DNA from: Paenibacillus sambharensis
GTDB taxonomy: Bacteria > Bacillota > Bacilli > Paenibacillales > Paenibacillaceae
Direction of reading: 5' to 3'
DNA: 58,931 nt
Assembly: GCF_003233845.1 (NCBI RefSeq)
Contig: NZ_QKRB01000062.1
Location: 1 to 58,931 of the forward strand
The position numbers were made by a program, and so were the translations under genes. Shown here one piece after another: positions 1 to 10,800 of this stretch (position 1 is its first letter; the number at the start of each line of letters is the position of its first letter). The notes beneath the pieces are model-generated. The model saw only the letters and a program-made list of their open reading frames with translations. It had not been told where the DNA came from and made no database searches.

Positions 1-3000
1 GCCTGGTCGATGTATGCCGCCTGCATGTGCAGCAGCGGACGGGCGAACACCTCCCGCAGCGGCAGCTCTGCGCCCAGCTCCTTGTGGATGCGCGACACCA
101 GCGTCATCGCCTTCAGCGAGTGGCCGCCCGCTTCGAAGAACGACTGCTCCCGGCCTGCTTCCACTACGCCGAGCACTTCCTGCCAAATCGCCGCCAGCTT
201 CCGCTCCGTCTCCGTGCGCGGCGGGCCTCCCGCCATGCCGCCGCCCAAGGCCAGCTCCGGCTTCGGCAGCGCCTTGCGGTCGATCTTGCCGTTTGGCGAC
301 AGCGGCAGCTCCGCCAGCACCTGCACCGATGCCGGCACCATATACTCCGGCAGATGCCGCGCCAGGTATGCCTTCAGCTCCGCCGTCTCCGGCGCCGCCT
401 CGCCCGCGGCTGTCACATACGCCGCCAGCTGCTTCACGCCCTGCCCATCCTCCACATCCAGCACGACCGCTTCCTTCACCCCTACATGCTCGACCAGTCG
501 GGCTTCGATCTCGCCCAGCTCGATCCGGAAGCCCCGGATCTTCACCTGATAATCCTTCCGGCCGTAGAATTCGATATTGCCGTCCGGCAGCCACCGTCCG
601 AGGTCTCCCGTCCGGTACATCCGCACGCCCTCCTCTTCCCTGAACGGGTCTTCCAGGAATACCGCCGCTGTCCGCTCGGGGTCGCGCAGGTAGCCGCGTC
701 CCACCCCAATGCCCGAGACGCAGATTTCGCCGATTGTTCCGACCGGACACAGCCGCAGCTGGTCGTCCACGATGTAGATCCGCATATTGCGGATCGGTCT
801 GCCAATCGGCACCGGCTCGCTCTCCGGCGGCTTGTCCATCACATACTGGCTGATGTCATCTGCCGCTTCGGCCGGGCCGTAGGCATTCACCATCCGGATG
901 TCCGGGCACAGCCCGAACCACCGCCGCACCATCGCCGGCTTCACTGTCTCCCCGGTGATCATCAGGTACTTCAGGTCCGGCAGCCGGACGCCGGTGTCTT
1001 CCATGAAGTCCATCATGACGCTGAGATAGGAAGGCACGACTTCTAGAATGGCGGTCTTGTCCTTGATAATCCGCTCTATAAACTGCGCCGGCTCCAGGAC
1101 GAGCTCGTTCGGATAGATCGCCGTCACCCCGCCAACGGTCAGCGCGGCGATGAACTGCCAGACCGAGATGTCGAAGCAGTGGCTGGCGTTCTGCGCCAGC
1201 ACCGTGCCTTCCGTGATCTCCAGCTCCTCAATCTCCGCCAGAATATGATTGAGCATGCCCGCATGCTCGATCATCGTGCCCTTCGGCGTTCCGGTTGAGC
1301 CGGAGGTGTAGATGACGTACGCCAGCTGGTTTGGCTTGATCTGAAGTCCGATATTAGCTTCCGGTTCCCTGGCAATCTCCGCTTCTTCCAAGTCGAGCAG
1401 GATCAGGCGCATCGACAGGATCTCTGCTCCCAGCCCCCCAACCGACTCTGAGACTCCGATCAGGAAGCGGACGCCCGATTCGCGGATAATCGTCTGCTGC
1501 CGGGCAGCCGGGTACCCCGGATCAACCGGCACATAAGCGCCGCCGGCTTTCCATATGGCCAGAATCGCCGTAAGCATATCCGGTGAACGGTCCATGACAA
1601 TCGCCACCAGCTCTTCCCTGCCTGCTCCCTGCGCTAGCAGGTACCGGGCCAGGCGGTTGGCGCGAGAATTCAGCTCGGCATAGCAGATCCGCTCCTTGCC
1701 GAACAGTACAGCAGCCGCCTCAGGCAGCCGTGCCGCCTGTGCCTCAAACAGCTCATGAACGGTCTTCTGCGGAAGGACGGCATCGGTCGCGTTGAACGCT
1801 GCGGCCAGCCGCTTCTTCTCCTCCTCCGTCATCAGCTCGATCGCATGCACGGCGATCTCCGGGCTCTCGGTAACCTGTTCGGCTATATATTGCAGATGAG
1901 CTGCCAGCTGCTCCACCAGCTGCTGGTCGTAGACCTGCCTGTTGAAGCTGAATTTTACCAGCAGATGCTCATCCGGAATGACCGTCACATCGAGATCATA
2001 GCTGGTCTGCTCCACCACCTGAATATCCTGGATTACGAGCTGCTCTGCAGCGCCCGTTCCCTGAATGGCTTCCATATCAAGCGGGTAGTTCTCAAAAATT
2101 AGCAGGTGATTGATCAGCTCCTGCTTCACATCCGCGAGAGACTGAATCTCCGCCAGCGGGCAGTATTCATAAGCGCTTGCCTCCGCGTTCATCCGCCGCA
2201 TACGGTCCAGCAGATCGCAGAACCGGTCGCCTTCCCCCGTGCAGACCCGCACCGGAACGGTGTTAATGAACAGTCCCGCCATATGCTCGATGCCTTCAAC
2301 CTCGGGTGAACGACCCGACACGACAGAGCCGAACATCACATCACGGCTGCCGCTGTAGCGCTGCAGCATGATCGCCCATGCGGCCTGGAATACGGTATAC
2401 AAGGTCGTATGATGGCGCCTTGCCGTCTCCTCCAGCCGCCGGGTCAGCTCCGTGGACAGCAGCAGCTGCAGCTCGCCCGGCTCATACGAAGCTGGACCTG
2501 CCGTTCTGCGCGGGAAGCCTGCCCGCTCCTCATAGCCTGCAAGATATCCGCTCCAGAAACGGTGCGCTTCCTCCTGCTTCCTACCATTCAGCCACTCCAT
2601 ATAGCGTCCATACGGAGCTGCCTGTTCAAGAACAGCCTTTTCCCCGTCCCGGTACAGCGTAAACAGCTGCTTAAACAGCGAGGCGGCACACCAGCCGTCC
2701 ATTATAATGTGATGGTACGTCCACAGCAGATGCCAGCTGTCATCACGAAGCAGGAAGACGGTTACCCGGAGCAGCGGCTCTCCGTCCAGCTGGAAGCCCT
2801 GCATCCGGTCAGCCTTCATATAATCCGCGATGGCCTGCTCCTGCTCCAGCTCCTCCGTCAGACTGCGCAAATCCGCTACCCGGACCGGCGAAATTAATTG
2901 TTCCAGCACAGCCTGATGCGGCCTGCTTATCTGCTCATAGATAATCTGCGTGCGAAGCGCCTCGTACCGTGCAAACAGCTCCTGAAGGGCCCGGTCCAGA

Positions 3001-6000
3001 CGCTGGACGTCCGCAGCACCCGCCACCCGGAGTGCGATCTGCTGTACATAGGCGCTGGAATCCGGGTCCAGCCTGTCATGGAAGAGCAGCCCCTCCTGCA
3101 GCGGGGACAGCTTGTAGAGATTGGCCATCTCCTGCTGCCTGCTGCGGAAACGGTCTGTCAGCGCATCCAATTCCGCCATGCTGAGTGCGGCGTATGGAAA
3201 ATCCGATGGCGTGCGGAGGGCCTGCTTCACAGCTTGACCATGCTCGATCATCATCTGCAGCTCCTGCAGATAACGGCTGGACAGCTCCTGCATCACCTCT
3301 GCCGGAACCTGATGCTTGTTATACACCCAGTTCAGCTCCAGACAGCCGCCCTTCACCATACCGTAAATCTCCAGAACCGACTGGCGCTCAAGCTTAGGGC
3401 TTGTCTCCCGTCCCGGCGAAACCGGCGACAAGGTGAACGGGCCCTGCCGCAGGTCGTCGTCAAACTGCCCCAGATAATTGAAGCTGACCTCCGGCTGCAG
3501 CCGGAAAGAAACCTTCTCTCGAAGCTCGGGAGGGGATAAGTATTTCAGCACCCCATAGCCGATTCCCTTATGCGGAATCTGCCGCAGGGTTTCCTTGACC
3601 TGCCGGATATGGTCCGGCAGCGTCACATCATAACGGTCATAGTCCAGACCGGCCAGCTCCAGAATGACCGGGTACATGGACGTAAACCAGCCTACTGTCC
3701 GAAGTACGGGCTGCTCCTGAATAATCTCCTGCCGCCCGTGGCCCTCCAGATGAAGAAGCAGACGCTCAAGTCCGGTAACCCGCTTGAATGCGGAGCCCAG
3801 CGCTGCAAGCAGATAGTCCTCAACCTGCGTATGATAAGCGGCATGCACATCTTGCAGCAGGCTGCTTGTCAGCTTCTCGGTTAGCGTTGTGGTCAGCATT
3901 CGGGTATCGCCCATGCGATTAGAAGTTCCGCCAGCCTTACGGTCGACAAAAGGAAGCGGCTGGACAGGCGTCCCCTCAACAGTCCGCCAATAGTCCGCCT
4001 CGCCTGCCAGCCGCTCCGAGGAAGCATACGCATGCAGGCTGTCCGACCACTGCCGGAAGGATGCCGTACGCCGACCCAGATTCGCTGCCTCGCCTTTAAC
4101 AAGCTGCGTATAGACAGCCGCCAGGTCCTCCATAATGATCCGCCATGACACCCCGTCAACGACGAGATGATGGATGACGAGCAATAGATGGTCGCCCGCA
4201 TCTGTCTGGAACAGTCTGGCCTTCATCAGCGGGCCTTTCTCCAGATCCATGCCTGCCTGGCATTCATCCGCAAGTCCCGTCATACGGGCCTCCGCTTCCC
4301 GGTCTCCGATTAGGCTGATCACGGCAAAGTCGCATCCGCCGCTATCAACTGGCCTGTTCACCTGTTCCACCTTGCCATCATGAATGCGGAATACCATCCG
4401 CAGCGCGTCATGATGCCGGACAAGCTCATCCAGCGCACGACGGAGACAGGATATATCGAGCCTCTCCTCCGCGCACAGCATGAAGGATTGGTTAAAGTGA
4501 TGACGGTCTGTCTGCACCCCGCGGAAGAAGAGCTCCTGGATCGGGGTCAGCCTGACGATGCCCTCCTCCGCCTTCTGGATGGCCTGCTGCCGTATCCCAG
4601 TTACATGGGCGCTTAAGTCCCGGATTGTCGGGTGCAGCAGGATATGCTTGATCTCTGCCTGATAGCCGTATTTCATCAGGCGGGACGCAACCTTCATCGC
4701 CTTGATCGAATCGCCGCCCAGCTCGATAAAGGAATGGCTGATGCCGATACCCTTGGTGCCGAGCACCTCTTCCCATACCTGCACCAAAATACGTTGCACA
4801 TCGTTGACCGGCGCTTCATAACCGGCTGAGGTCCCAGGCTGATGATCCGTCTCAGGCATCGCCTTCCGGTCGATCTTGCCGCTTAGCGTCAGCGGCAGCT
4901 CCGGCAGCTGTTCCAGGTACGCCGGTATCATATAGGCGGGCAGCTCCCGGGATGTATAGGCACGCAGCTCGGCGGTATCTAGCTGCTGCTCAGCTGTAAA
5001 GAACGCACAGAGATAAGCTTCACCCTGGCTGTTAGTCCGGTGAATAACGACCGCTTCCTTAACGGCAGGATGGGCAGCGAGGCAGGCTTCAATCTCGCCC
5101 GGCTCGATCCGGTACCCTCTTACCTTGACCTGGTAATCTGTTCTGCCGCCGTACTCAATCGTGCCGTCCGGCAGCCATCTGGCCAGATCGCCTGTGCGGT
5201 ACATGCGTCCGGCTTGTCCGACCGGATCAATCATAAACCTCTCCGCCGTCAGATCGTCACGGTTCAGGTACCCTCTCGCCACGCCGACACCCGCGATGCA
5301 CAGTTCACCGAGAACCCCCTCCGGACACAGCCCGCCCTCGTGATCAAGAATGTAAATATGCATATTATCGAGAGGCCTGCCGATCGGCACACTGGAGGAC
5401 CGCAGTCCGTCCTGCTTCACCTCGTGCCAGGTCGCATAAATAGCCGCTTCGGTCGGGCCGTACAGATTGAACAGCCTGACATGCGGAAGACGGGTATGCA
5501 CTGCTTCGGCCAGGGACGGCTTGAGCGCCTCCCCGGCAGCCAGCACATAGCGCAGCGAGCGCAGATCTTCAAGCTGCTGGTCCGGCAGCTCCTGCATCAT
5601 GAAGGCCAGCAGAGAAGGGACAAAATTGACATGCGTCACGCTGAAGTTGCGGATTGCCGCCATCCACCTCGCCGGCTCCTTCTCGCCTTCCGGTTCAAGA
5701 ATGGCCAGCCTGCCGCCTCCCTGGAACCAGCCGAACAGCTCACAGACCGAGACATCAAAGGTAAAGGTCGTCTTCAGCAGGTAAGTGTCCTCTTCCCCGA
5801 GCGGACAAATCCGCTGCATCGCCTGCAGTGTGTTGAATGCGCTGCGGTGCTCCACGGCCACACCCTTGGGGAGGCCTGTAGAGCCGGATGTGTAGATGAT
5901 ATAAGCCAGGTCTTCCCCGCTGACCGGCGTGTCAAGGTCGGAGGAATCCCCTTCGTAAAGCGCCGGGTCATCCAGGTTAAGCGTCCTGATGCCTTCCGGC

Positions 6001-7790
6001 GCGCAAGCTGAATTGTCTGCTGCCGCTGCTGCCATATGTGTCAGCACGAGCGATGCTCCGCTGTCTTCGAGCATATAAGCGGCGCGTTCAGCCGGGAATT
6101 CCGGCAGCACAGGCAGGTAAGCCGCGCCCGCCTTGAGAATTGCCAGCAGGCCGATGATCATCTCAGGACTGCGGTGCATTCGAACAGCAGCGACAGTGCC
6201 GCGTGTTATGCCCATCCCCTGCAGCTTCCTCGCGAGCTGATTCGCCCGCCGGTTCACCTCGCCGTAAGTGAGGCTGCCGTCGCCATATACCAGCGCAGTT
6301 CTCTCCCCCAGGCGGGCAGCCTGCAGCTCCAGACCGGCGTGGAGACAAGGCGCAGCTGACTTGGACTCATCCTCTGTCCAGTCCATCCGGCCTCCATAGC
6401 TGAACTCCTGCAGGAGCTTCAGCTTCTCTTCTTCCGGTACCAGCTCAAGGAGAGAGGCCTCAAGCTGAGGATCTGCTGTCAGCTGTCTGAGCACATGACG
6501 AAAGTGACCGGCAATCCGCACCGCCGTCCGGCTGCTGAACAGCGCTTCGTTATAGGTAAACTGCACTTCCGGCGCCTCGCCGCCAAAGGCGGTAATCTGC
6601 ACCGTGAAGTCATAATGCGTCCGCTCATGCATCTGGTAGGAAGCGATTCGCACGGCTCGTTCCGCTGCGTTCAGCACGCGGTCCAGCGGATAATTTTCCA
6701 TCACGACCAGGGACTGAAACAGCTCGCCGCCCTGCTCCGCGCGGTCTGCCATCATATCCTGGAGCGCCACATATTCATACTCCTGCCGCTCGATCAGCCG
6801 GTTATGCACCCGCTTCACCACATCCAGCAGCGTATCGCCGGCTTCGCAGCTTACACGCAGCGGCAGTGTGTTAATGTATAGTCCAACCGATTGTTCCATG
6901 CCGGGAATCTCGCCTGACCGGCCCGATACGGTGGTGCCGAACAGCACCTCATGCTGGCGGTTGTACCTGCTGAGCAGCAGGCCCCACACGGTATAGAACA
7001 CCGCCGCCGCTGTTACCTCATGGCGGGCAGCCCACTGCTTCACCGGCTCAGCCAGATCGCCCGCGCAGTCAAAGACATAAGCCGCAGCATAGCTGTCTTC
7101 ATTCTCTCCCGCCGCACTCTTCATGCCCGGGTCCTGCGGAAGCAGAGAAAGACTGTCATGGTCCGCTGTCACCGTGCGCCAGTATCGCAGTCCCGCCTCC
7201 TTGTCCTGCCTGCCGAGCCACTGAACGTACTGCCTGAAGCTGCTCTTGTTCGCCGGACGCTCAGGCGCCAGTCCCGCCGTCAGCCGGTCGTAGCAGTCGA
7301 GGAACTCACGGAGCAGAATGCCTGTACTCCACCCGTCGTAGATGATGTGATGGTTCGAGATAACCAGCTCACAGCTCTCTCGTCCTGTCAGACAGACGTT
7401 GATCCGGATGACCTCATGCCGCAGGTCGAATTTCTGCGCCAGATCGGCCTCCTTAACCTCCCGCACAGCCTGCTCCTGCTGTTCGCCGCTGTGCATCGTG
7501 CAGTCATGCACGGTCACCTGCAGCTCCTTGCTCTTCAATATGATCTGAACTGGGTTATCGAGTCCCTCCCAGCGGAATACCGTACGCAGCATCTCATTGT
7601 TCGCGCAGACAGTCTGCCAGGCTTCCTTCAGCCGCGGGACATCAATGTCCCCCTCAAGGCGCAGGCTGAGCTGCTCGATGTAATGCCCGCTCCATGGCTC
7701 GCTGAGATAATGAAACAGCATTCCCTGCTGAATCGGCGTCAGCGGCAACATATCCTCTACATTCGTCTTCTCCAGCTTCATGACTGCCAT
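1..7790 (-). CDS. Nonribosomal peptide synthetase, C-A-T-E-C-A-T... (3' end outside window)
   Basis: Open frame from ATG at 7790 to the left edge (about 2,596 codons, no stop). Domains, in minus-strand order: C (7790 to ~6440, HHIIYDG), A (~6350-4870, YTSGSTGLPKG), T (~4830-4630, LGGDSIKA), E (~4590-3190, HHLVVDGVSW, EGHGR, NYLGQFD), C (~3150-1900, HHIIMDG), A (~1790-330, YTSGSTGTPKG) and T (~200-1, AGGHSLKA). It therefore holds two modules; the first epimerises its residue, and another C or TE domain should follow off the edge. Aligned by eye to GrsA, the first A pocket reads D-V-C-N-L-A-L-I-Y-K, which I cannot assign (it resembles small-residue pockets). The second reads D-I-W-E-M-T-A-D-D-K; its three acidic residues suggest a cationic side chain (Orn, Lys, Dab or Arg). 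It starts 53 bp after the peptidase-exporter gene, in one operon. The only Shine-Dalgarno is a run of G about 11 nt upstream; a second ATG three codons in is possible. Confidence 0.95.
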   Translation of the reverse strand, partial: MAVMKLEKTNVEDMLPLTPIQQGMLFHYLSEPWSGHYIEQLSLRLEGDIDVPRLKEAWQTVCANNEMLRTVFRWEGLDNPVQIILKSKELQVTVHDCTMHSGEQQEQAVREVKEADLAQKFDLRHEVIRINVCLTGRESCELVISNHHIIYDGWSTGILLREFLDCYDRLTAGLAPERPANKSSFRQYVQWLGRQDKEAGLRYWRTVTADHDSLSLLPQDPGMKSAAGENEDSYAAAYVFDCAGDLAEPVKQWAARHEVTAAAVFYTVWGLLLSRYNRQHEVLFGTTVSGRSGEIPGMEQSVGLYINTLPLRVSCEAGDTLLDVVKRVHNRLIERQEYEYVALQDMMADRAEQGGELFQSLVVMENYPLDRVLNAAERAVRIASYQMHERTHYDFTVQITAFGGEAPEVQFTYNEALFSSRTAVRIAGHFRHVLRQLTADPQLEASLLELVPEEEKLKLLQEFSYGGRMDWTEDESKSAAPCLHAGLELQAARLGERTALVYGDGSLTYGEVNRRANQLARKLQGMGITRGTVAAVRMHRSPEMIIGLLAILKAGAAYLPVLPEFPAERAAYMLEDSGASLVLTHMAAAAADNSACAPEGIRTLNLDDPALYEGDSSDLDTPVSGEDLAYIIYTSGSTGLPKGVAVEHRSAFNTLQAMQRICPLGEEDTYLLKTTFTFDVSVCELFGWFQGGGRLAILEPEGEKEPARWMAAIRNFSVTHVNFVPSLLAFMMQELPDQQLEDLRSLRYVLAAGEALKPSLAEAVHTRLPHVRLFNLYGPTEAAIYATWHEVKQDGLRSSSVPIGRPLDNMHIYILDHEGGLCPEGVLGELCIAGVGVARGYLNRDDLTAERFMIDPVGQAGRMYRTGDLARWLPDGTIEYGGRTDYQVKVRGYRIEPGEIEACLAAHPAVKEAVVIHRTNSQGEAYLCAFFTAEQQLDTAELRAYTSRELPAYMIPAYLEQLPELPLTLSGKIDRKAMPETDHQPGTSAGYEAPVNDVQRILVQVWEEVLGTKGIGISHSFIELGGDSIKAMKVASRLMKYGYQAEIKHILLHPTIRDLSAHVTGIRQQAIQKAEEGIVRLTPIQELFFRGVQTDRHHFNQSFMLCAEERLDISCLRRALDELVRHHDALRMVFRIHDGKVEQVNRPVDSGGCDFAVISLIGDREAEARMTGLADECQAGMDLEKGPLMKARLFQTDAGDHLLLVIHHLVVDGVSWRIIMEDLAAVYTQLVKGEAANLGRRTASFRQWSDSLHAYASSERLAGEADYWRTVEGTPVQPLPFVDRKAGGTSNRMGDTRMLTTTLTEKLTSSLLQDVHAAYHTQVEDYLLAALGSAFKRVTGLERLLLHLEGHGRQEIIQEQPVLRTVGWFTSMYPVILELAGLDYDRYDVTLPDHIRQVKETLRQIPHKGIGYGVLKYLSPPELREKVSFRLQPEVSFNYLGQFDDDLRQGPFTLSPVSPGRETSPKLERQSVLEIYGMVKGGCLELNWVYNKHQVPAEVMQELSSRYLQELQMMIEHGQAVKQALRTPSDFPYAALSMAELDALTDRFRSRQQEMANLYKLSPLQEGLLFHDRLDPDSSAYVQQIALRVAGAADVQRLDRALQELFARYEALRTQIIYEQISRPHQAVLEQLISPVRVADLRSLTEELEQEQAIADYMKADRMQGFQLDGEPLLRVTVFLLRDDSWHLLWTYHHIIMDGWCAASLFKQLFTLYRDGEKAVLEQAAPYGRYMEWLNGRKQEEAHRFWSGYLAGYEERAGFPRRTAGPASYEPGELQLLLSTELTRRLEETARRHHTTLYTVFQAAWAIMLQRYSGSRDVMFGSVVSGRSPEVEGIEHMAGLFINTVPVRVCTGEGDRFCDLLDRMRRMNAEASAYEYCPLAEIQSLADVKQELINHLLIFENYPLDMEAIQGTGAAEQLVIQDIQVVEQTSYDLDVTVIPDEHLLVKFSFNRQVYDQQLVEQLAAHLQYIAEQVTESPEIAVHAIELMTEEEKKRLAAAFNATDAVLPQKTVHELFEAQAARLPEAAAVLFGKERICYAELNSRANRLARYLLAQGAGREELVAIVMDRSPDMLTAILAIWKAGGAYVPVDPGYPAARQQTIIRESGVRFLIGVSESVGGLGAEILSMRLILLDLEEAEIAREPEANIGLQIKPNQLAYVIYTSGSTGTPKGTMIEHAGMLNHILAEIEELEITEGTVLAQNASHCFDISVWQFIAALTVGGVTAIYPNELVLEPAQFIERIIKDKTAILEVVPSYLSVMMDFMEDTGVRLPDLKYLMITGETVKPAMVRRWFGLCPDIRMVNAYGPAEAADDISQYVMDKPPESEPVPIGRPIRNMRIYIVDDQLRLCPVGTIGEICVSGIGVGRGYLRDPERTAAVFLEDPFREEEGVRMYRTGDLGRWLPDGNIEFYGRKDYQVKIRGFRIELGEIEARLVEHVGVKEAVVLDVEDGQGVKQLAAYVTAAGEAAPETAELKAYLARHLPEYMVPASVQVLAELPLSPNGKIDRKALPKPELALGGGMAGGPPRTETERKLAAIWQEVLGVVEAGREQSFFEAGGHSLKAMTLVSRIHKELGAELPLREVFARPLLHMQAAYIDQ

Positions 7791-7843
7791 GTTCCGGGAC
7801 CCCCCAATAGATAAACCTTAATGATATATTCAGCCAGACCCCT

Positions 7844-10800
7844 CTATACGGCGGCTGCCTCCAGCTGCATGACCATGCCGAACTCCATCTTCATCATCTT
7901 GTCGGCGAGTTCAAAATACCGGTCATCGTGGGTGATAGCAATAATGCACTTCCCGCGCTGCTTCAGCTCGGGCAGCAAGGATTCATAGAAGAACTGCCGG
8001 AATTCCGGGTCCTGGTCCGCCGCCCATTCGTCAAACAGGCACACCGGCTTGTCCTCCAGATAGCTGAGCAGCAGCGCCAGCCGCTTCCGCTGTCCGGTAG
8101 ACAGCTTGATCGTGCTGAATTTGCCGTCCTGAACCGCGACCTTCCCGTCAATCTTCAGCAGCTTGAGGTACCGCTCAATATCATGCTGCTTGGCCTGGAC
8201 ATCCACGCCATAGAGCTTCTCAAACAGGTAGAAGTCACTGAATATGGTCGAATAGCAGCTGCCGAGCTCTGAGGCCGTTACCCTGCTGCCGTTCAGCAGG
8301 ATTTCCCCGGAGGTTGGCACGTACAAGCCGGTAATCAGCTTAGCAACCGTTGACTTGCCGCTGCCGTTGCCGCCTGTAATGAACACAACCTCATTCGACC
8401 GGAATTCATAGTTAATCGGGCCAACCGAGAAGCTCTCCCCATTCTCCCCGCCGTAGCTGTAGCACAGGTTGCGGAGCTCAATATGAACAGGACCCGTATG
8501 CGCGTCCCTTCCTGCTTCAGCCTCGATCGTCTCAACCGCCGATACTTCCTTGATCAGATCATTAATCCGGTTCCAGCTGATCCGCATCTGGATCACATTC
8601 GGCACCGCATTCAGTATCGAGTGAATCGGCCCCATCATATAGAGGAAAATGAACACATAGCTGCGCACGGCATCCATCTCGATGGACCGGAACATCAGCG
8701 GGAATAGGAAGGCGATGCTGCCGACAACCAGGGTGAACAGCAACTCGCCGATGACGAACGCGCCTGCGATTTTGAACTCGGCCTGCTTGCGTTTATCCCT
8801 GTACGTTTCACAGCTGTCCTGAATATCCGCATGGAATTCCCGCCGCCTCTTGCGGTCCATGCTCAGCTCCTTGAAGCCCTGCACCAGATCGTTAATGTAG
8901 CGGAAGAAGACATTCTGAATGTCCCTTGTTTCCCCCCACAGCTTGTTGGCCGACATGCCGACCACAATGTACAGACCGACGCAGAGGGCAATAATGCCCA
9001 GCGCTGCAAGTAGCCCCATCCAGTTGATGATGCCCAGGTAGACGAAGCAGCAGATCAAGGTGATCAGGCTCGTCACGCCGGTAATAAAGGTGTTGGCAAA
9101 ATCACTGATCGTCTCCGTATCGTTGTTCAGACCGGCATGAATCTTGCCCCCCTCAATCTCCTCAAACTTGTAAAACGGGGATTTCAGAATTCGTCCGATC
9201 AGCTCCATCCGCTTGTTGTAGACAATGTCATTGGTAATCGAGACGAGGTTCGTCCGGATAATACGCTGTCCGATTATGTAGACCAAAATGCCGAGTGTGA
9301 AGAAAATAAACAGGTTGCTCTGGAATTCCCGCTCATTGCTGCCGAGGGCAACGTTGATGGTGAAGATAATGAAGGCATTGCCAAGTCCGCTGAATATGCT
9401 CAGAATCGCCAGATTAAAAATCGCCTTGTCGTTCGGCTTCGCCATGAAGTACGTAAACAGCGAATACACGAAGAACAGCACGGCCGAAGCACCTATGGCC
9501 AGAATGGCATAGTACAGGCTGTCCGGCGCCCATACCCGGACGAAGTTCCAGGACAGCTCCGAGAACAATACATCCGGCACCAGATACAGGCAGTAGCCGA
9601 ACAGGCCAAGCAGCAGCAGAGAGGCAGCTATCGCAGCCACTCCGGTCCAGCCTCTATTCTTCCACCTGCGCTTCCCGGACAACACCTCTGCGATCGACCG
9701 GATGAAGAATCCGGCTGTAAGCAGTGCCAGGGGCAGCGCAATCAATATAACGGCGGCCGAGGTCCGGTCCAGATCCTTGAACATATCGCTGGCCCGCTCA
9801 ACCGGCGCCTTGCCGATCATCACGTTCAGAACGCTCTGGCCCGCGGCAATGGCATAGGTTGAATTGATGTTGGCCATCACGGCTACGCCAACCTTCTCCT
9901 CCGGACGGATGCCGACATACGAGGAGAAATTCGGGTTGCTGCCGTCATGGGAGAGTTCTCCGCCGCCATCCTGGTAGACGGACCAGCCCATAGCATACGA
10001 TGAGCCATCGGCATTCGGCTGAATGCTGCGGTTCGGCACATGAGAGCGGTTAACGAGCTTCTGCTGCTGCTTCGTGAGCCCGGCCGTTCCCAGCTGAATC
10101 TTCAGCCACTCAGCCATATCACCAGCATTCGAGATGAAGTAGCCGGCGGCTGTATTACCGCGGTAGACCGGTGCATCATACGCTGATTCACCAAAGAACT
10201 GCAGCTTATAGCCCGTGGCCATGCCGCCCTCCGGCACGTCCTGCCGGGACAGGTACGTATTATTCAAGCCCAGCGGCTGCAGAATTTCGCTGTACATATA
10301 CTGCTCGAAGCTCTGGCCTGTGACCTTCTCGATCACCAGGGCAAGCACGTCATAGTTAATGGTCGCGTACAGGTGCCGGCTGCCCGGCTCATGCTCCAGC
10401 TCAGTGTCCGTTAGCGTCCGGACCGTCTTCTCCAGCGCATCATCACCGCTTAAAGCCGGTATATCGTCAATGGTCCGGAAAGGAATACCGCTGGTATGAT
10501 GCAGAAACTGCCGCAGGGTTACCGCCTGCTTCTCACCCTTGTAGGTCAGCTCAAGCCATGGCAGATAGGTCTGGACGGGTTCGTCCAGCTTGATTAATCC
10601 GGCATCAGACAGCTTCAGCACGCCAAGAGCCGTATAAGCCTTGCTCGTGGACCCAAGCTCGAAGAATGTGCTGTCCGTGACAGGACGCTCAGCCTCCTTG
10701 TCTGCATAGCCAAACCCCTTGCTGTACACGACATCCTCTCCGCGGACAATAACAACCGACATGCCGGGAATCTGGCCCTGGTCCATAAACCGCTTGATCT

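Noticed and set aside
27-1046. Long plus-strand open frames opposite the NRPS genes (for example 339 codons here)
   Set aside because: They mirror the codon pattern of strongly supported NRPS domains on the minus strand and have no family features or Shine-Dalgarno sequences.
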